DNA of 64,000 nt from Bacteroidota bacterium (lineage in GTDB: Bacteria; Bacteroidota; Bacteroidia; Flavobacteriales; Weeksellaceae): positions 186,001-250,000 of the forward strand of contig JAEWIE010000040.1 in the NCBI GenBank assembly GCA_023387375.1, written 5' to 3'. Made by a program: the position numbers and the translations under genes. This document shows positions 27,713-35,833 of the stretch, piece by piece; the first letter of the stretch is position 1, and each line of letters opens with the position of its first letter. The notes below the pieces were generated by a model. It did no database searches. It was not told the origin of the DNA and saw only the letters and a list, made by a program, of their open reading frames with translations.

Positions 27713-28552
27713 ATGAAGAACTCGACGATAATCTCGGCTCAGGAGTTGGAAGATAAGCTTTCCGATCCTGCTCTTGTGCTATTAGACGCAAGAACAGGAG
27801 AGGGCGCTAGGGAAGATTATTTAAAAAGTCATCTCAAAGGTGCGCTTTTCGTAGATCTGAGCAAAGATTTAAGTTCGATAGCGAAGGATCCGGCAAACGG
27901 AGGTCGGCATCCTCTTCCTGCTATTTCTGTGTTTTTAGAGACCATAAGTCAGCTCGGAATAACGCCTGATTCTTTTGTCGTTATTTATGATACTAGTTTT
28001 GGTGCAAATGCGGCCGCAAGGGCATGGTGGATGCTAAAAGCGATTGGTCTTCAGCAAGTGTACGTACTTAACGGCGGATTCTCAGCAGGTGTTTCTCAGG
28101 GAATCCCTTTAGGGTCAGGATCTGAAGTAAAGAAGGCGGTGGATCGAATCAAGGCGTCATCCTGGAGTCTCCCGACGGTATCTCTTGCTGAGGTGAAGAA
28201 AACAATTGATCTGAAAGAGCGAATGGTAATTGATGTGAGAGAAGAGGGCAGGTACAAAGGTGATTTTGAACCTATTGACTTACTTGCAGGGCATATTCCA
28301 GGTGCCTTAAATGTTCCTTTTTCAGAGAATCTAGATGAGAACGGACTTTTTCTTGATAAGGAGATTTTAAGAAATAAATACAAATCATTGCTGGAGAAAG
28401 AAAAGAGTAGTGCGCCGATTGTTCATTGTGGTTCTGGTGTCACAGCTTGCCATACGATTTTAGCAATGTGCTATGCAGGACTTGAAGTCCCAACATTATA
28501 TGTGGGTTCATGGAGTGAGTGGAGTCGTAGTAATGAGCCACTTGCCACTTAG
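27713..28552 (+). CDS. Rhodanese-type sulfurtransferase (SseA-like)
   Basis: Tandem rhodanese protein of 279 residues, like thiosulfate or 3-mercaptopyruvate sulfurtransferases. The N-terminal domain (DARTGEGAREDYLKSHLKGA) is the non-catalytic copy. The C-terminal domain has the active-site loop CGSGVTAC with its catalytic Cys at about residue 239. The CGSGVTA loop favours 3-mercaptopyruvate as donor, but this is only an indication. It is downstream of the HMG-CoA lyase gene in a likely two-gene operon. Confidence 0.92.
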   Translation: MKNSTIISAQELEDKLSDPALVLLDARTGEGAREDYLKSHLKGALFVDLSKDLSSIAKDPANGGRHPLPAISVFLETISQLGITPDSFVVIYDTSFGANAAARAWWMLKAIGLQQVYVLNGGFSAGVSQGIPLGSGSEVKKAVDRIKASSWSLPTVSLAEVKKTIDLKERMVIDVREEGRYKGDFEPIDLLAGHIPGALNVPFSENLDENGLFLDKEILRNKYKSLLEKEKSSAPIVHCGSGVTACHTILAMCYAGLEVPTLYVGSWSEWSRSNEPLAT

Positions 28553-28563
28553 TAATAGAAAAT

Positions 28564-28594
28564 AAAAAAAGAGGATGTTTATCCTCTTTTTTTT
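28564..28594. terminator. Bidirectional terminator between the rhodanese and SufT-like genes
   Basis: A 13-bp stem (28564-28576 with 28581-28593) has a GTTT loop and carries T-runs on the 3' side of both strands. Confidence 0.85.
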
Positions 28595-28666
28595 GTGATT
28601 GGTTAAATGCCAGCGGAAAAGCTAATATCTTAGACGTTTTGCTTTAGTCAGCAAACGATCGGTTAA

Positions 28667-28996
28667 TTAGAATAGGATGCCCAGTTCAAATTTTGCTTCC
28701 TCGCTCATCATGTCTTTGTTCCATGCCGGTTCAAATGTCAAATCTAGATCAACACTTTTTACACCAGGAACTCCTTCGACTTTTTCTTTGACCTCTTGTG
28801 GAAGAGATTCGGCCACAGGACAGTTGGGGGTGGTTAAAGTCATAATAACTTTTACATCGCCCTCTTCTGAAATTTGGACATCATAAATAAGTCCTAATTC
28901 ATATATATCAACCGGAATCTCAGGGTCGTAAACCGTCTTTAATGTTAAAATAATCTTTTCGCCTATACTAGCGATTTGGTCGTCTGTTAAACTCAT
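28667..28996 (-). CDS. SufT-like MIP18 (DUF59) family Fe-S assembly protein
   Basis: Small cytoplasmic protein of 109 residues from the DUF59/MIP18 family, linked to Fe-S cluster maturation or carriage. The typical VYDPEIPVDIYELGLIYD start and the conserved Cys in TTPNCPVAESLPQEV are present. It is close to the suf genes but separated from them by the exonuclease and zincin genes. It starts 9 nt after the exonuclease stop and is probably cotranscribed with it. Confidence 0.92.
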   Translation of the reverse strand: MSLTDDQIASIGEKIILTLKTVYDPEIPVDIYELGLIYDVQISEEGDVKVIMTLTTPNCPVAESLPQEVKEKVEGVPGVKSVDLDLTFEPAWNKDMMSEEAKFELGILF

Positions 28997-29005
28997 TTAA
29001 TTCTC

Positions 29006-29698
29006 TTAATAGCGTTCTAAAATAGGTTCTTGCCGAAGTCGGCAAAATACGTTTGCCAAAGTTAAGACATCTTTTTCACAATATTTAATTATTCTAATTA
29101 AATCTTTGTCTATATGAAAGATAGACGAAACCATGGAGCCGTCAATATCGTCTTTGGGAGAGGGAAGACCTAATACATGAGAAAGAAGTTCCAAGGAAAC
29201 AAAGCTACGGTATTCTCCAAACTTCCAAAGTTCAAGCGTATCTAGATGAGGAATTTCCCAAGGCTTTTTTCCAAAATTTTGGAATGCTTGTGGAGGCTGC
29301 ATCCCATTAATGAGGTAGCGCCTAGATATCCAGGGAAAATCAAATTCTTTTCCATTGTGTGCGCACAGGATTATCCCACGCATACTCGAATGGTTGAATA
29401 GCTCTCCAAATTCTTGAAGTAAGATAAGTTCATCGCGGTCTGCATAGCTTTTTATTTTCAAACGTCCTGACTTCTCAACTTTCCCGACAGAGATACAAAC
29501 TATTTTTCCAAATTCGGCGAAAATACCAGCTCGCTCAAAGTAGACTTCTGAGGCATCTTGACCTTCTTGTAGTTGGGATTTTGCCTTCTTGTTCCATAGG
29601 AATTTTTCAGTATCGGAAAGTTCCTCCCACTTTGGTTTTTGTGAGACCGTTTCAATATCTAGGAATAGAATTTTTTCAATTGGAATTTGCTTGATCAT
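29006..29698 (-). CDS. Predicted 3'-5' exonuclease (DEDD, RNase H-like)
   Basis: A 230-residue nuclease of the PolB-like DEDDy exonuclease group often annotated as 3'-5' exonuclease in Flavobacteria. Motif Exo I is FLDIETVS near residue 12, Exo II is CAHNGKEFDFPWI near 113-125, and Exo III contains YCEKDVLTLANVF near the C-terminus (Y-x3-D). The substrate and role are unknown. It is first in a two-gene minus-strand unit with the SufT-like gene. Confidence 0.85.
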   Translation of the reverse strand: MIKQIPIEKILFLDIETVSQKPKWEELSDTEKFLWNKKAKSQLQEGQDASEVYFERAGIFAEFGKIVCISVGKVEKSGRLKIKSYADRDELILLQEFGELFNHSSMRGIILCAHNGKEFDFPWISRRYLINGMQPPQAFQNFGKKPWEIPHLDTLELWKFGEYRSFVSLELLSHVLGLPSPKDDIDGSMVSSIFHIDKDLIRIIKYCEKDVLTLANVFCRLRQEPILERY

Positions 29699-29833
29699 TA
29701 TTAATGGTTTGAGTATTAAGTCTTAATAAGAAGTTAATTTACTAATATTAACAGTACCGAACAAAAGAAAACCGTAACTTAAGTAAGCCTTTTAGGCGAA
29801 AGTTCTAGTAAACTACCAGAATGAATTCCTTTC

Positions 29834-29905
29834 CGATGGCATTTCTATCCTACTTCGAGCCTCAGAGTTTACGTGCATTTTAGTCTGCCATCGTTGCAGA
29901 CTTTT
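29834..29905 (+). promoter_or_regulatory. Possible attenuator in the leader of the MFS remnant
   Basis: CGATGGCA at 29834-29841 can pair with TGCCATCG at 29886-29893. The latter also forms the left arm and loop of a second hairpin, AGTCTGC (29882-29888) with GCAGACT (29896-29902), followed by TTTT. The two pairings exclude each other, the usual layout of an attenuator or riboswitch expression platform. I cannot assign the upstream part to a known riboswitch class. Confidence 0.35.
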
Positions 29906-29928
29906 CATACCAAAGTTAATTTAATACT

Positions 29929-30024
29929 ATGGAAATTACTACTTCTACCTCGTCTTACCAGGGAAACGATCGACTGCTTTTCGGAATAATCTTGGGTGTC
30001 TTAGCGTTCTGACTTTTTGCACAA
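29929..30024 (+). pseudogene. Truncated 5' remnant of an MFS transporter gene
   Basis: The ATG at 29929 opens a frame encoding METTTS-like residues (actually MEITTSTSSYQGNDRLLFG) and then GIILGVLAF before a TGA at 30010. Reading past the TGA gives LFAQ, so the conceptual sequence is LAF-stop-LFAQ. From memory, Flavobacteria MFS (DHA2-type) transporters begin with a similar NDRLLFGIVLGV followed by FWLFAQS, so a TGG Trp codon seems to have become TGA and everything after LFAQ is gone. The homologous part ends at about 30024, inside the 3' end of the convergent zincin gene. Confidence 0.6.
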
Positions 30025-30573
30025 ATCATCCTCTAAGCTAACGTTCTTAGAAAGATTCCTTTTCCTAAGTAAGTTTTCTAAAAGTTCTTCGAGCTTTTCT
30101 TTCTGCTCTTTATAGAATTGTTGTAGTGGACTTCCTGAGCCCATTCGATTATAGTACTCTAAGGCTTTTTGCGCAAATTGGATTCGGTTAAAGTCGGGAG
30201 CGTCCGGAATCATAGGAAAGTTGGGATGAAATAACATTTCGTAGTAAGCCTGCCATTCACGCTCATTTTTATCTTCTATGGGATTTTCTGGATCCTTTTG
30301 ACGAACATGAAGCATTTCGTGCGCAATCATATTGAGGATAAGGGAAAGATCGAAATTCAAAATGTTTTTAGGTAGGTATACCGTTTGTTTACCGCCTATA
30401 GGGCCCTCTGCAGTGAGAAGAAGGCTATTAGGAGAGGTCTCATCACGGAGTTCAAATCCATGAATGTTGTGATGGGCTAGACCATAAACATCCACAAGGC
30501 ATTGCACAGCCTCTTTTATTTTCTGCTCCTTTGAAAAGGAATTGAGATTCTCTTTGATTGCTTTAAGATCCAT
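30001..30573 (-). CDS. Zincin-like putative metallopeptidase
   Basis: A 190-residue protein without signal peptide, carrying HEMLH (HExxH) at residues 85-89 in LNMIAHEMLHVRQKD, which is a metallopeptidase-like zinc site. A third ligand could be a Glu in the following NEREWQAYYE helix. The ATG at 30573 is preferred to a TTG 15 nt upstream. The C-terminal half is rich in Lys, Glu and Leu and may be coiled. Its last seven codons and stop overlap the MFS remnant, so its C-terminus may be altered. A terminator separates it from sufD, and no specific function can be assigned. Confidence 0.75.
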   Translation of the reverse strand: MDLKAIKENLNSFSKEQKIKEAVQCLVDVYGLAHHNIHGFELRDETSPNSLLLTAEGPIGGKQTVYLPKNILNFDLSLILNMIAHEMLHVRQKDPENPIEDKNEREWQAYYEMLFHPNFPMIPDAPDFNRIQFAQKALEYYNRMGSGSPLQQFYKEQKEKLEELLENLLRKRNLSKNVSLEDDLCKKSER

Positions 30574-30591
30574 GATGTAAATTAACAAAAA

Positions 30592-30616
30592 ATCTGCCGT
30601 CCAAAGGGCGGCAGAT
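30592..30616 (-). terminator. Terminator at the end of the sufABCD operon
   Basis: An 8-bp stem, ATCTGCCG/CGGCAGAT, lies 26 nt beyond the sufD stop and on the minus strand is followed by six T. It lies just upstream of the zincin gene, which therefore probably depends on readthrough or a separate start site. Confidence 0.8.
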
Positions 30617-30641
30617 CTAAAAAAATCATTTATGAAAAAAA

Positions 30642-31949
30642 TTAAAACTCAATTTGAACTTCTAACTTTTCAGCTAAAAGTTTTGAGATTTTGGTTTTTA
30701 GAGGTTCAATGTCGATGTTCTCCATCGCATCATTAGCGAAGGCATATAGTAAAAGAGCTCGTGCTTCTTTCACAGAAATCCCACGCTGTCTTAGATAGAA
30801 CAGAGCATCTTTGTCTAGCTGACCCACAGTACAACCATGAGAGCATTTTACATCGTCTGCAAAAATCTCTAATTGGGGTTTTGTATCAATAGTAGCTCCT
30901 TCCGAAAGTAAAACATTATTGTTTTGCTGGTAGGCATTGGTCTTCTGCGCGATTTTGTCGACGAAAACTTTTCCATTGAATACCCCGTGGGAACGATCGT
31001 TGTAGATTCCTTTGTAGTTTTGATAACTTTCGCAGTTAGGCTGGTTATGGTGAACAGCTGTATGGTGATCGACAAGTTGCTCGTCTCCAATAAGGGTGAT
31101 CCCGTTCATGAAGGAATTAATATTAGAACCGTTTTGAATGAAATCCAAGTTGTTTCTAATGATTTTCCCTCCGAAAGAGAACGTATTTACGGTGGTTAGA
31201 CTATCCCTTTCTTGTTTAGCAAATGTGTGGTCGATTAAGTACGACGTAGCAGAGTCGTTTTGTAACTTGTGCCAATCCGCTTTTGCATTGGGGTAAGTGA
31301 AAATTTCCGTCACTGAATTGGTAAGCACGCTATGCGTATCAAAGTTATGATGACTTTCAATGACTTCGATTTTTGCGCCTTGATCTACAATGAGAAGGTT
31401 TCTTGTATTATAGAAAGTATTGGTTGGTTGATTGTCTGATAGATAAAACACGTGAATTGGTTTTTCAATCACAACATTTTTCTGGACTTTCATGAAGAAT
31501 CCATTTCGGAAATAGGCCATATTAAGGTTTGTAAAGGCCAAGTCTGGATTTGCAATTTTTCCAAAGTATTGCTCAAAAACGTCTTTGTACTTCGCATCAT
31601 TTAAGGCGTGCTTAAAGGACATGAATTCTACGTTCTCAATGGAAACTTTGGATAATTCTTTGTGCAATTTTCCGTTAATGAATACAATCCAGTCGAAGTT
31701 TTCTTCTCCAAGATGAAGTTCATTTAATTGCTCTTCGGTTATATGATGTTCTTCCACAGGGAACATCGAGTATTGCTTTTCTGTAATTTCCTTTAGGTTC
31801 GTGTATTTGTATTCCTCGTCTTTCTTTGTTGGAAAGCCTAAATCAAGGAATTTTGCAAGTGCATTTTTTCTAGGTTCATCTAAAAATCGATGCTCTAAAG
31901 TTTGTAGAAATTCAGAGTGGTTATTTTGAATAGATTCTAATAGTGGCAT
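30642..31949 (-). CDS. sufD: Fe-S cluster assembly protein SufD
   Basis: Beta-helical scaffold partner of SufB and SufC in the SufBC2D complex. The 435-residue protein shows the family's C-terminal core with DVKCSHGCTVGQLDKDALFYLRQRG and the SNINSFMNG-type loop. Divergent N-terminal sequence is normal for SufD. It follows sufC by 70 nt. In many Flavobacteria sufS and sufE come next; here a terminator and an unrelated gene follow instead. Confidence 0.95.
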   Translation of the reverse strand: MPLLESIQNNHSEFLQTLEHRFLDEPRKNALAKFLDLGFPTKKDEEYKYTNLKEITEKQYSMFPVEEHHITEEQLNELHLGEENFDWIVFINGKLHKELSKVSIENVEFMSFKHALNDAKYKDVFEQYFGKIANPDLAFTNLNMAYFRNGFFMKVQKNVVIEKPIHVFYLSDNQPTNTFYNTRNLLIVDQGAKIEVIESHHNFDTHSVLTNSVTEIFTYPNAKADWHKLQNDSATSYLIDHTFAKQERDSLTTVNTFSFGGKIIRNNLDFIQNGSNINSFMNGITLIGDEQLVDHHTAVHHNQPNCESYQNYKGIYNDRSHGVFNGKVFVDKIAQKTNAYQQNNNVLLSEGATIDTKPQLEIFADDVKCSHGCTVGQLDKDALFYLRQRGISVKEARALLLYAFANDAMENIDIEPLKTKISKLLAEKLEVQIEF

Positions 31950-32019
31950 TCTTATAATTAGGTTTTACTGCCCCTAAGGGCAAAAAATAAATCGAGAGTT
32001 TCTTCTCCCAGATTACAAT

Positions 32020-32766
32020 TTAGTTTAATAGCCAATCATAGCCTTTTTCTTCCAGTTCTAAGGCAAGAGATTTGTCACCTGTTTTGATGATTTTTCCATC
32101 GGCAAGAACATGAACGAAGTCAGGTTGGATATAATCTAAAAGTCTTTGATAGTGCGTGATTAATAGAACCGCATTTCCTTCATTTTTAAATGAATTCACC
32201 CCGTCTGCAACGATTCGTAGGGCATCGATATCGAGTCCAGAATCCGTTTCGTCCAAAATAGCAAGCTTGGGATTCAGCATTAACATTTGGAAAATTTCAT
32301 TTCTTTTCTTCTCTCCTCCTGAGAATCCGTCGTTTAAAGAACGACCTAAGAAATCTTTACGAATATTTAGTTTTTCAGAGTTTTCTCTCACAAGGGAAAG
32401 GAGTTCTTTTGCAGGAAGATCCTCTAATCCATGCGCTTTACGAGTTTCGTTCAACGCGGCTTTGATAAAGTTGGTTACGGTCACACCGGGGATTTCAACA
32501 GGGTATTGAAAGGACATGAAAATTCCTTTGTGCGCGCGGTCCTCCGGTGCATCCTCTAGAATACTACTGTTTTCAAATTGGATGTCTCCTTGCGTCACTT
32601 CGTAGTCTTCTTTACCTGCAATAACGGAAGAAAGTGTTGATTTTCCTGCGCCGTTCGGTCCCATAATCGCATGGACTTCACCTGGTTTGATCTCTAGATT
32701 GATTCCTTTTAGTATTTCAATGCCTTCTTCTTTAATCTCGGCATGTAGGTTGTTAATTTTAAGCAT
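32020..32766 (-). CDS. sufC: Fe-S cluster assembly ATPase SufC
   Basis: ABC-type ATPase of 248 residues powering the SufBC2D complex. Walker A is GPNGAGKSTLSSV at about residues 36-48, the ABC signature reads FSGGEKKRNEI, Walker B AILDETDSGLDIDAL and the H-loop LLITHYQRLL. All match the SufC family closely, including the SGLDIDALR D-loop. Confidence 0.97.
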   Translation of the reverse strand: MLKINNLHAEIKEEGIEILKGINLEIKPGEVHAIMGPNGAGKSTLSSVIAGKEDYEVTQGDIQFENSSILEDAPEDRAHKGIFMSFQYPVEIPGVTVTNFIKAALNETRKAHGLEDLPAKELLSLVRENSEKLNIRKDFLGRSLNDGFSGGEKKRNEIFQMLMLNPKLAILDETDSGLDIDALRIVADGVNSFKNEGNAVLLITHYQRLLDYIQPDFVHVLADGKIIKTGDKSLALELEEKGYDWLLN

Positions 32767-32835
32767 AATCTAATTGCGTATTTGTATTGCCATTAGTGAT
32801 GGCTGACTTTAAATTTAAGGTTTGATTTAAGGATG

Positions 32836-34284
32836 TTATCCGACAGATCCTTCTAGTGATATTTCAAGTAATTTTTGAGCTTCGATTGCAAATTCCATTG
32901 GAAGCTTGTTGAGTACTTCTTTACCGAATCCATTGACAATAAGCGCAATAGCCTTTTCTGTGTCAATTCCTCTTTGGTTACAATAGAAAATCTGATCTTC
33001 CCCGATTTTGGAAGTGGTGGCCTCGTGCTCAAGTTGTGCAGTTGGATTTTTGATCTCAATATACGGGAAGGTGTGCGCGCCACATTCATTACCCATTAAG
33101 AGCGAATCACATTGTGAGAAGTTTCTAGCTCCTTTTGCACTTGGCATCACTTTGACAAGTCCACGGTAGGAGTTGTTCGATTTTCCTGCCGAAATCCCTT
33201 TGGAAATAATCGTGGATTTTGTGTTTTTACCAATGTGAATCATTTTAGTACCTGTATCCGCATATTGGTGATGGTTGGTCACCGCGATCGAATAAAATTC
33301 TCCAATAGAGTTGTCTCCTTTAAGAATGCAGCTTGGGTATTTCCATGTGACCGCAGAACCGGTTTCAACTTGTGTCCAGGAAATTTTTGCGTTCTTTTCG
33401 CAAAGTCCACGTTTGGTTACAAAGTTGTAAACTCCTCCTTTTCCTTCTTCATCTCCTGGATACCAGTTTTGGACTGTGGAATATTTGATTTCTGCGCCGT
33501 CCATTGCAATTAGTTCCACAACGGCAGCGTGCAATTGGTTTTCATCTCTAGAAGGGGCTGTACATCCTTCCAAGTAAGATACATAGCTTCCCTCGTCTGC
33601 GATGACCAACGTTCTTTCAAATTGGCCTGTTCCTGCTTGGTTAATTCTAAAATAAGTCGAAAGTTCCATCGGACATTTCACTCCTTTTGGAATGTAGCAG
33701 AAACTTCCATCTGAAAATACAGCGGAGTTTAGGGCTGCGTAGAAGTTATCTCCTCTGGGAACGACTTTTCCTATATATTTTCTGACCAGTTCTGGATGCT
33801 CTTTAATCGCTTCCGAGATAGAGCAGAAAATAATACCTTTTTCTTTTAGTGTTTTTTGAAAAGTGGTTTTCACAGATACGGAGTCAATAACGACGTCCAC
33901 TGCTACACCGGAAAGTCTTTTTTGCTCTTCAATGTTAATTCCGAGTTTTTCAAAAGTTTTTAGTAGTTCAGGATCGACTTCATCAAGACTTGCTAACTCT
34001 GGCTTTTTCTTGGGAGCCGCATAATACTTAATCGCTTGGAAGTCTGGAGAGTCGTGTTTTATATTGGCCCAATGAGGCTCTGTCATTTTTAGCCAAACAC
34101 GATAGGCATCTAAACGCCATTCTGTCATCCAGCTTGGTTCTTCTTTCTTTTCCGAAATTAATCGAATAATGTCTTCATTTAGTCCAGTTGGGAAATCTTC
34201 ATACTCGATGTCTGTATAAAAACCCGCTTCGTACTCTTTGGTCTTTAGATCTTCTCTTAGATCGTCTTCTGTATATTTAGTCAT
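32836..34284 (-). CDS. sufB: Fe-S cluster assembly protein SufB
   Basis: Scaffold on which the nascent Fe-S cluster is built, 482 residues. Family landmarks include KGVKCPMELSTYFRIN, LEGCTAPSRDENQLHAAVVE and the C-terminal EHEATTSKIGEDQIFYCNQRGI. It lies between sufA and sufC with gaps of about 70 nt on each side. Sequence and length leave little doubt. Confidence 0.97.
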   Translation of the reverse strand: MTKYTEDDLREDLKTKEYEAGFYTDIEYEDFPTGLNEDIIRLISEKKEEPSWMTEWRLDAYRVWLKMTEPHWANIKHDSPDFQAIKYYAAPKKKPELASLDEVDPELLKTFEKLGINIEEQKRLSGVAVDVVIDSVSVKTTFQKTLKEKGIIFCSISEAIKEHPELVRKYIGKVVPRGDNFYAALNSAVFSDGSFCYIPKGVKCPMELSTYFRINQAGTGQFERTLVIADEGSYVSYLEGCTAPSRDENQLHAAVVELIAMDGAEIKYSTVQNWYPGDEEGKGGVYNFVTKRGLCEKNAKISWTQVETGSAVTWKYPSCILKGDNSIGEFYSIAVTNHHQYADTGTKMIHIGKNTKSTIISKGISAGKSNNSYRGLVKVMPSAKGARNFSQCDSLLMGNECGAHTFPYIEIKNPTAQLEHEATTSKIGEDQIFYCNQRGIDTEKAIALIVNGFGKEVLNKLPMEFAIEAQKLLEISLEGSVG

Positions 34285-34357
34285 AAGATTTACAATAGTT
34301 ATTCCTTAAAACAATTTGCTTTATAGAATTGGAGGCTACTATAGTAGCCCCTTATTT

Positions 34358-34687
34358 TTATAAGCTAAAACTCTCACCACAACCACATGTCCTAGAAGCA
34401 TTCGGATTGTTGAAAACGAATCCTTTTCCATTGAGTCCACCTGAATATTCAAGTACAGTTCCTGCTAGGTAGAGGATCGATTTCTTATCAATGATTATTT
34501 TGATACCGTTGTCTTCAAAAACCTGATCTAATTCTTCTTTTGAATGGTCGAATTTCAGGACGTATTCAAGACCTGAGCATCCTCCACTTTTTACGCCCAC
34601 ACGAATGTAGTCTACTAGTGCATCGAACCCATCTTCACTCATTAGTTGGATGGCTTTCTGTTTTGCTTGATCGCTTACTTTGATCAT
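34358..34687 (-). CDS. sufA: IscA/SufA-type Fe-S carrier protein
   Basis: A-type Fe-S carrier of 109 residues. The three conserved cysteines are in VKSGGCSGLEY (near residue 37) and RTCGCGESF at the C-terminus. It is the first gene of the suf operon and sits directly behind its promoter. ErpA, IscA and SufA cannot be separated by sequence alone; SufA is inferred from the neighbours. Confidence 0.92.
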   Translation of the reverse strand: MIKVSDQAKQKAIQLMSEDGFDALVDYIRVGVKSGGCSGLEYVLKFDHSKEELDQVFEDNGIKIIIDKKSILYLAGTVLEYSGGLNGKGFVFNNPNASRTCGCGESFSL

Positions 34688-34715
34688 TGTTTTTATTTAG
34701 AATGATTTTAGATTA

Positions 34716-34747
34716 CAAAAATACGAACTATTACATGGATTATCAAA
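34716..34747 (-). promoter_or_regulatory. Promoter of the suf operon
   Basis: On the minus strand, TTTG (34747-34744) and TATTTTTG (34723-34716) are separated by 20 nt, one of the clearest promoter matches in the window. It lies about 28 nt before the sufA start. Confidence 0.7.
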
Positions 34748-34933
34748 TTTAACGCTCTATTTTACCTATCATTCCTATTGACAAAGACTTTAAGAGGACT
34801 TTTTTATCCTTTTTTAAGGTTTTTAGACTCTTAAAGATCCGTTATGGATGGGAGATAAGAACAAAATAGCACATCTAGGAAGAATTTTTTTAACTTTTCA
34901 TAAAATTTTATATCCTACTTGAAATAATTTAAA

Positions 34934-35755
34934 ATGAGAAAACTATTGCTTTCTTTGCTTGTCACAGTGAGTTGTTTAGTGAGTGCCCAATCGATGCGAT
35001 TTGTCTACGAGGCAAGAATGATACCTAATTTAGAAAAGCCAGACCAAGTTGTGGTTGAAAATGTTCTTTTGGATGTGGGAGAAGGTCGGAGTGTATTTCA
35101 ATCGGAAAATGCTGTGAAACGGGATTCTTTGATTCAACGTGGACGGATAACAAGGACAATGGATGCTTCTCAGTTCAGGGATCTGAGATCAAAAATAAAC
35201 TACGTGGTAACTAAAAACTTAAAGGATCAAACCATCACCTTCCAAGAACGCATTGGCCGGGATCAGTATGCGTACGAAGAAGACCGCAAGATGGATTGGG
35301 AAATCAAGCCTGAAACAATGAAAGTCGAGGAATATACGGCCCAAAAAGCAGTTGTTGATTTTGGGGGAAGAAAATGGACCGCTTGGTTTACTACCGAGAT
35401 CCCTTTGGCAGATGGACCTTATAAGTTTTCAGGACTTCCTGGACTTATTGTAAAAGTCGAGGACGAAACAGGCGAGTTTAGCTTTGATTTAAAAGAAAGC
35501 AAATCCTTAGGTGCCAGTGCAAAGAATAGTGAAGATATGAGTGGATTTGGCAGAGGACGCCTTATCACCTTAAAGCGTTCTGATTTTGAAAAGCAAATGG
35601 CGAAATACCGCAAGGACCCGATCGCATTTATGAGCGCGGCTTCTGGATCTGGTCGGGGGCCAGGGAGGCGAGGAATAGATCCTAGCCGACAAAAAGAAAT
35701 GCAAAATCGATTGCTCACCGAGATCAAGGAGTCAAGCAACAGGATTGAAAAATAG
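34934..35755 (+). CDS. GLPGLI family secreted protein
   Basis: A 273-residue secreted protein of the Bacteroidota-specific GLPGLI family (TIGR01200). A signal peptide ends after about residue 19 (LVSAQ). The hallmark is YKFSGLPGLIVKVED in the middle of the protein, preceded by WFTTEIPLADGPY. The function of the family is unknown. The C-terminal quarter is basic and Gly-rich. The gene stands alone between the suf promoter and a terminator. The 246-bp region before it holds the suf promoter and nothing else that I can recognise. Confidence 0.92.
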   Translation: MRKLLLSLLVTVSCLVSAQSMRFVYEARMIPNLEKPDQVVVENVLLDVGEGRSVFQSENAVKRDSLIQRGRITRTMDASQFRDLRSKINYVVTKNLKDQTITFQERIGRDQYAYEEDRKMDWEIKPETMKVEEYTAQKAVVDFGGRKWTAWFTTEIPLADGPYKFSGLPGLIVKVEDETGEFSFDLKESKSLGASAKNSEDMSGFGRGRLITLKRSDFEKQMAKYRKDPIAFMSAASGSGRGPGRRGIDPSRQKEMQNRLLTEIKESSNRIEK

Positions 35756-35780
35756 ACTTCCTAGACGGGAAAGAAATAGA

Positions 35781-35809
35781 AAAGCCGTTTCAAAAAATGA
35801 AACGGCTTT
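35781..35809. terminator. Terminator between the GLPGLI gene and rplY
   Basis: A 12-bp stem (AAAGCCGTTTCA with TGAAACGGCTTT) has a 5-A loop. The minus-strand side leads into CTATTTCTTT, so it probably ends rplY, and it may also end the GLPGLI transcript. Confidence 0.75.
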
Positions 35810-35833
35810 CTTGTGTCTCTAAAGAGATTTTTA

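Noticed and set aside
29761..29905. Known riboswitch (fluoride, cyclic di-GMP or preQ1 type) in the leader of the MFS remnant
   Set aside because: Short similarities such as GATGGC and CTACCAG exist, but the core conserved elements of those classes are absent.
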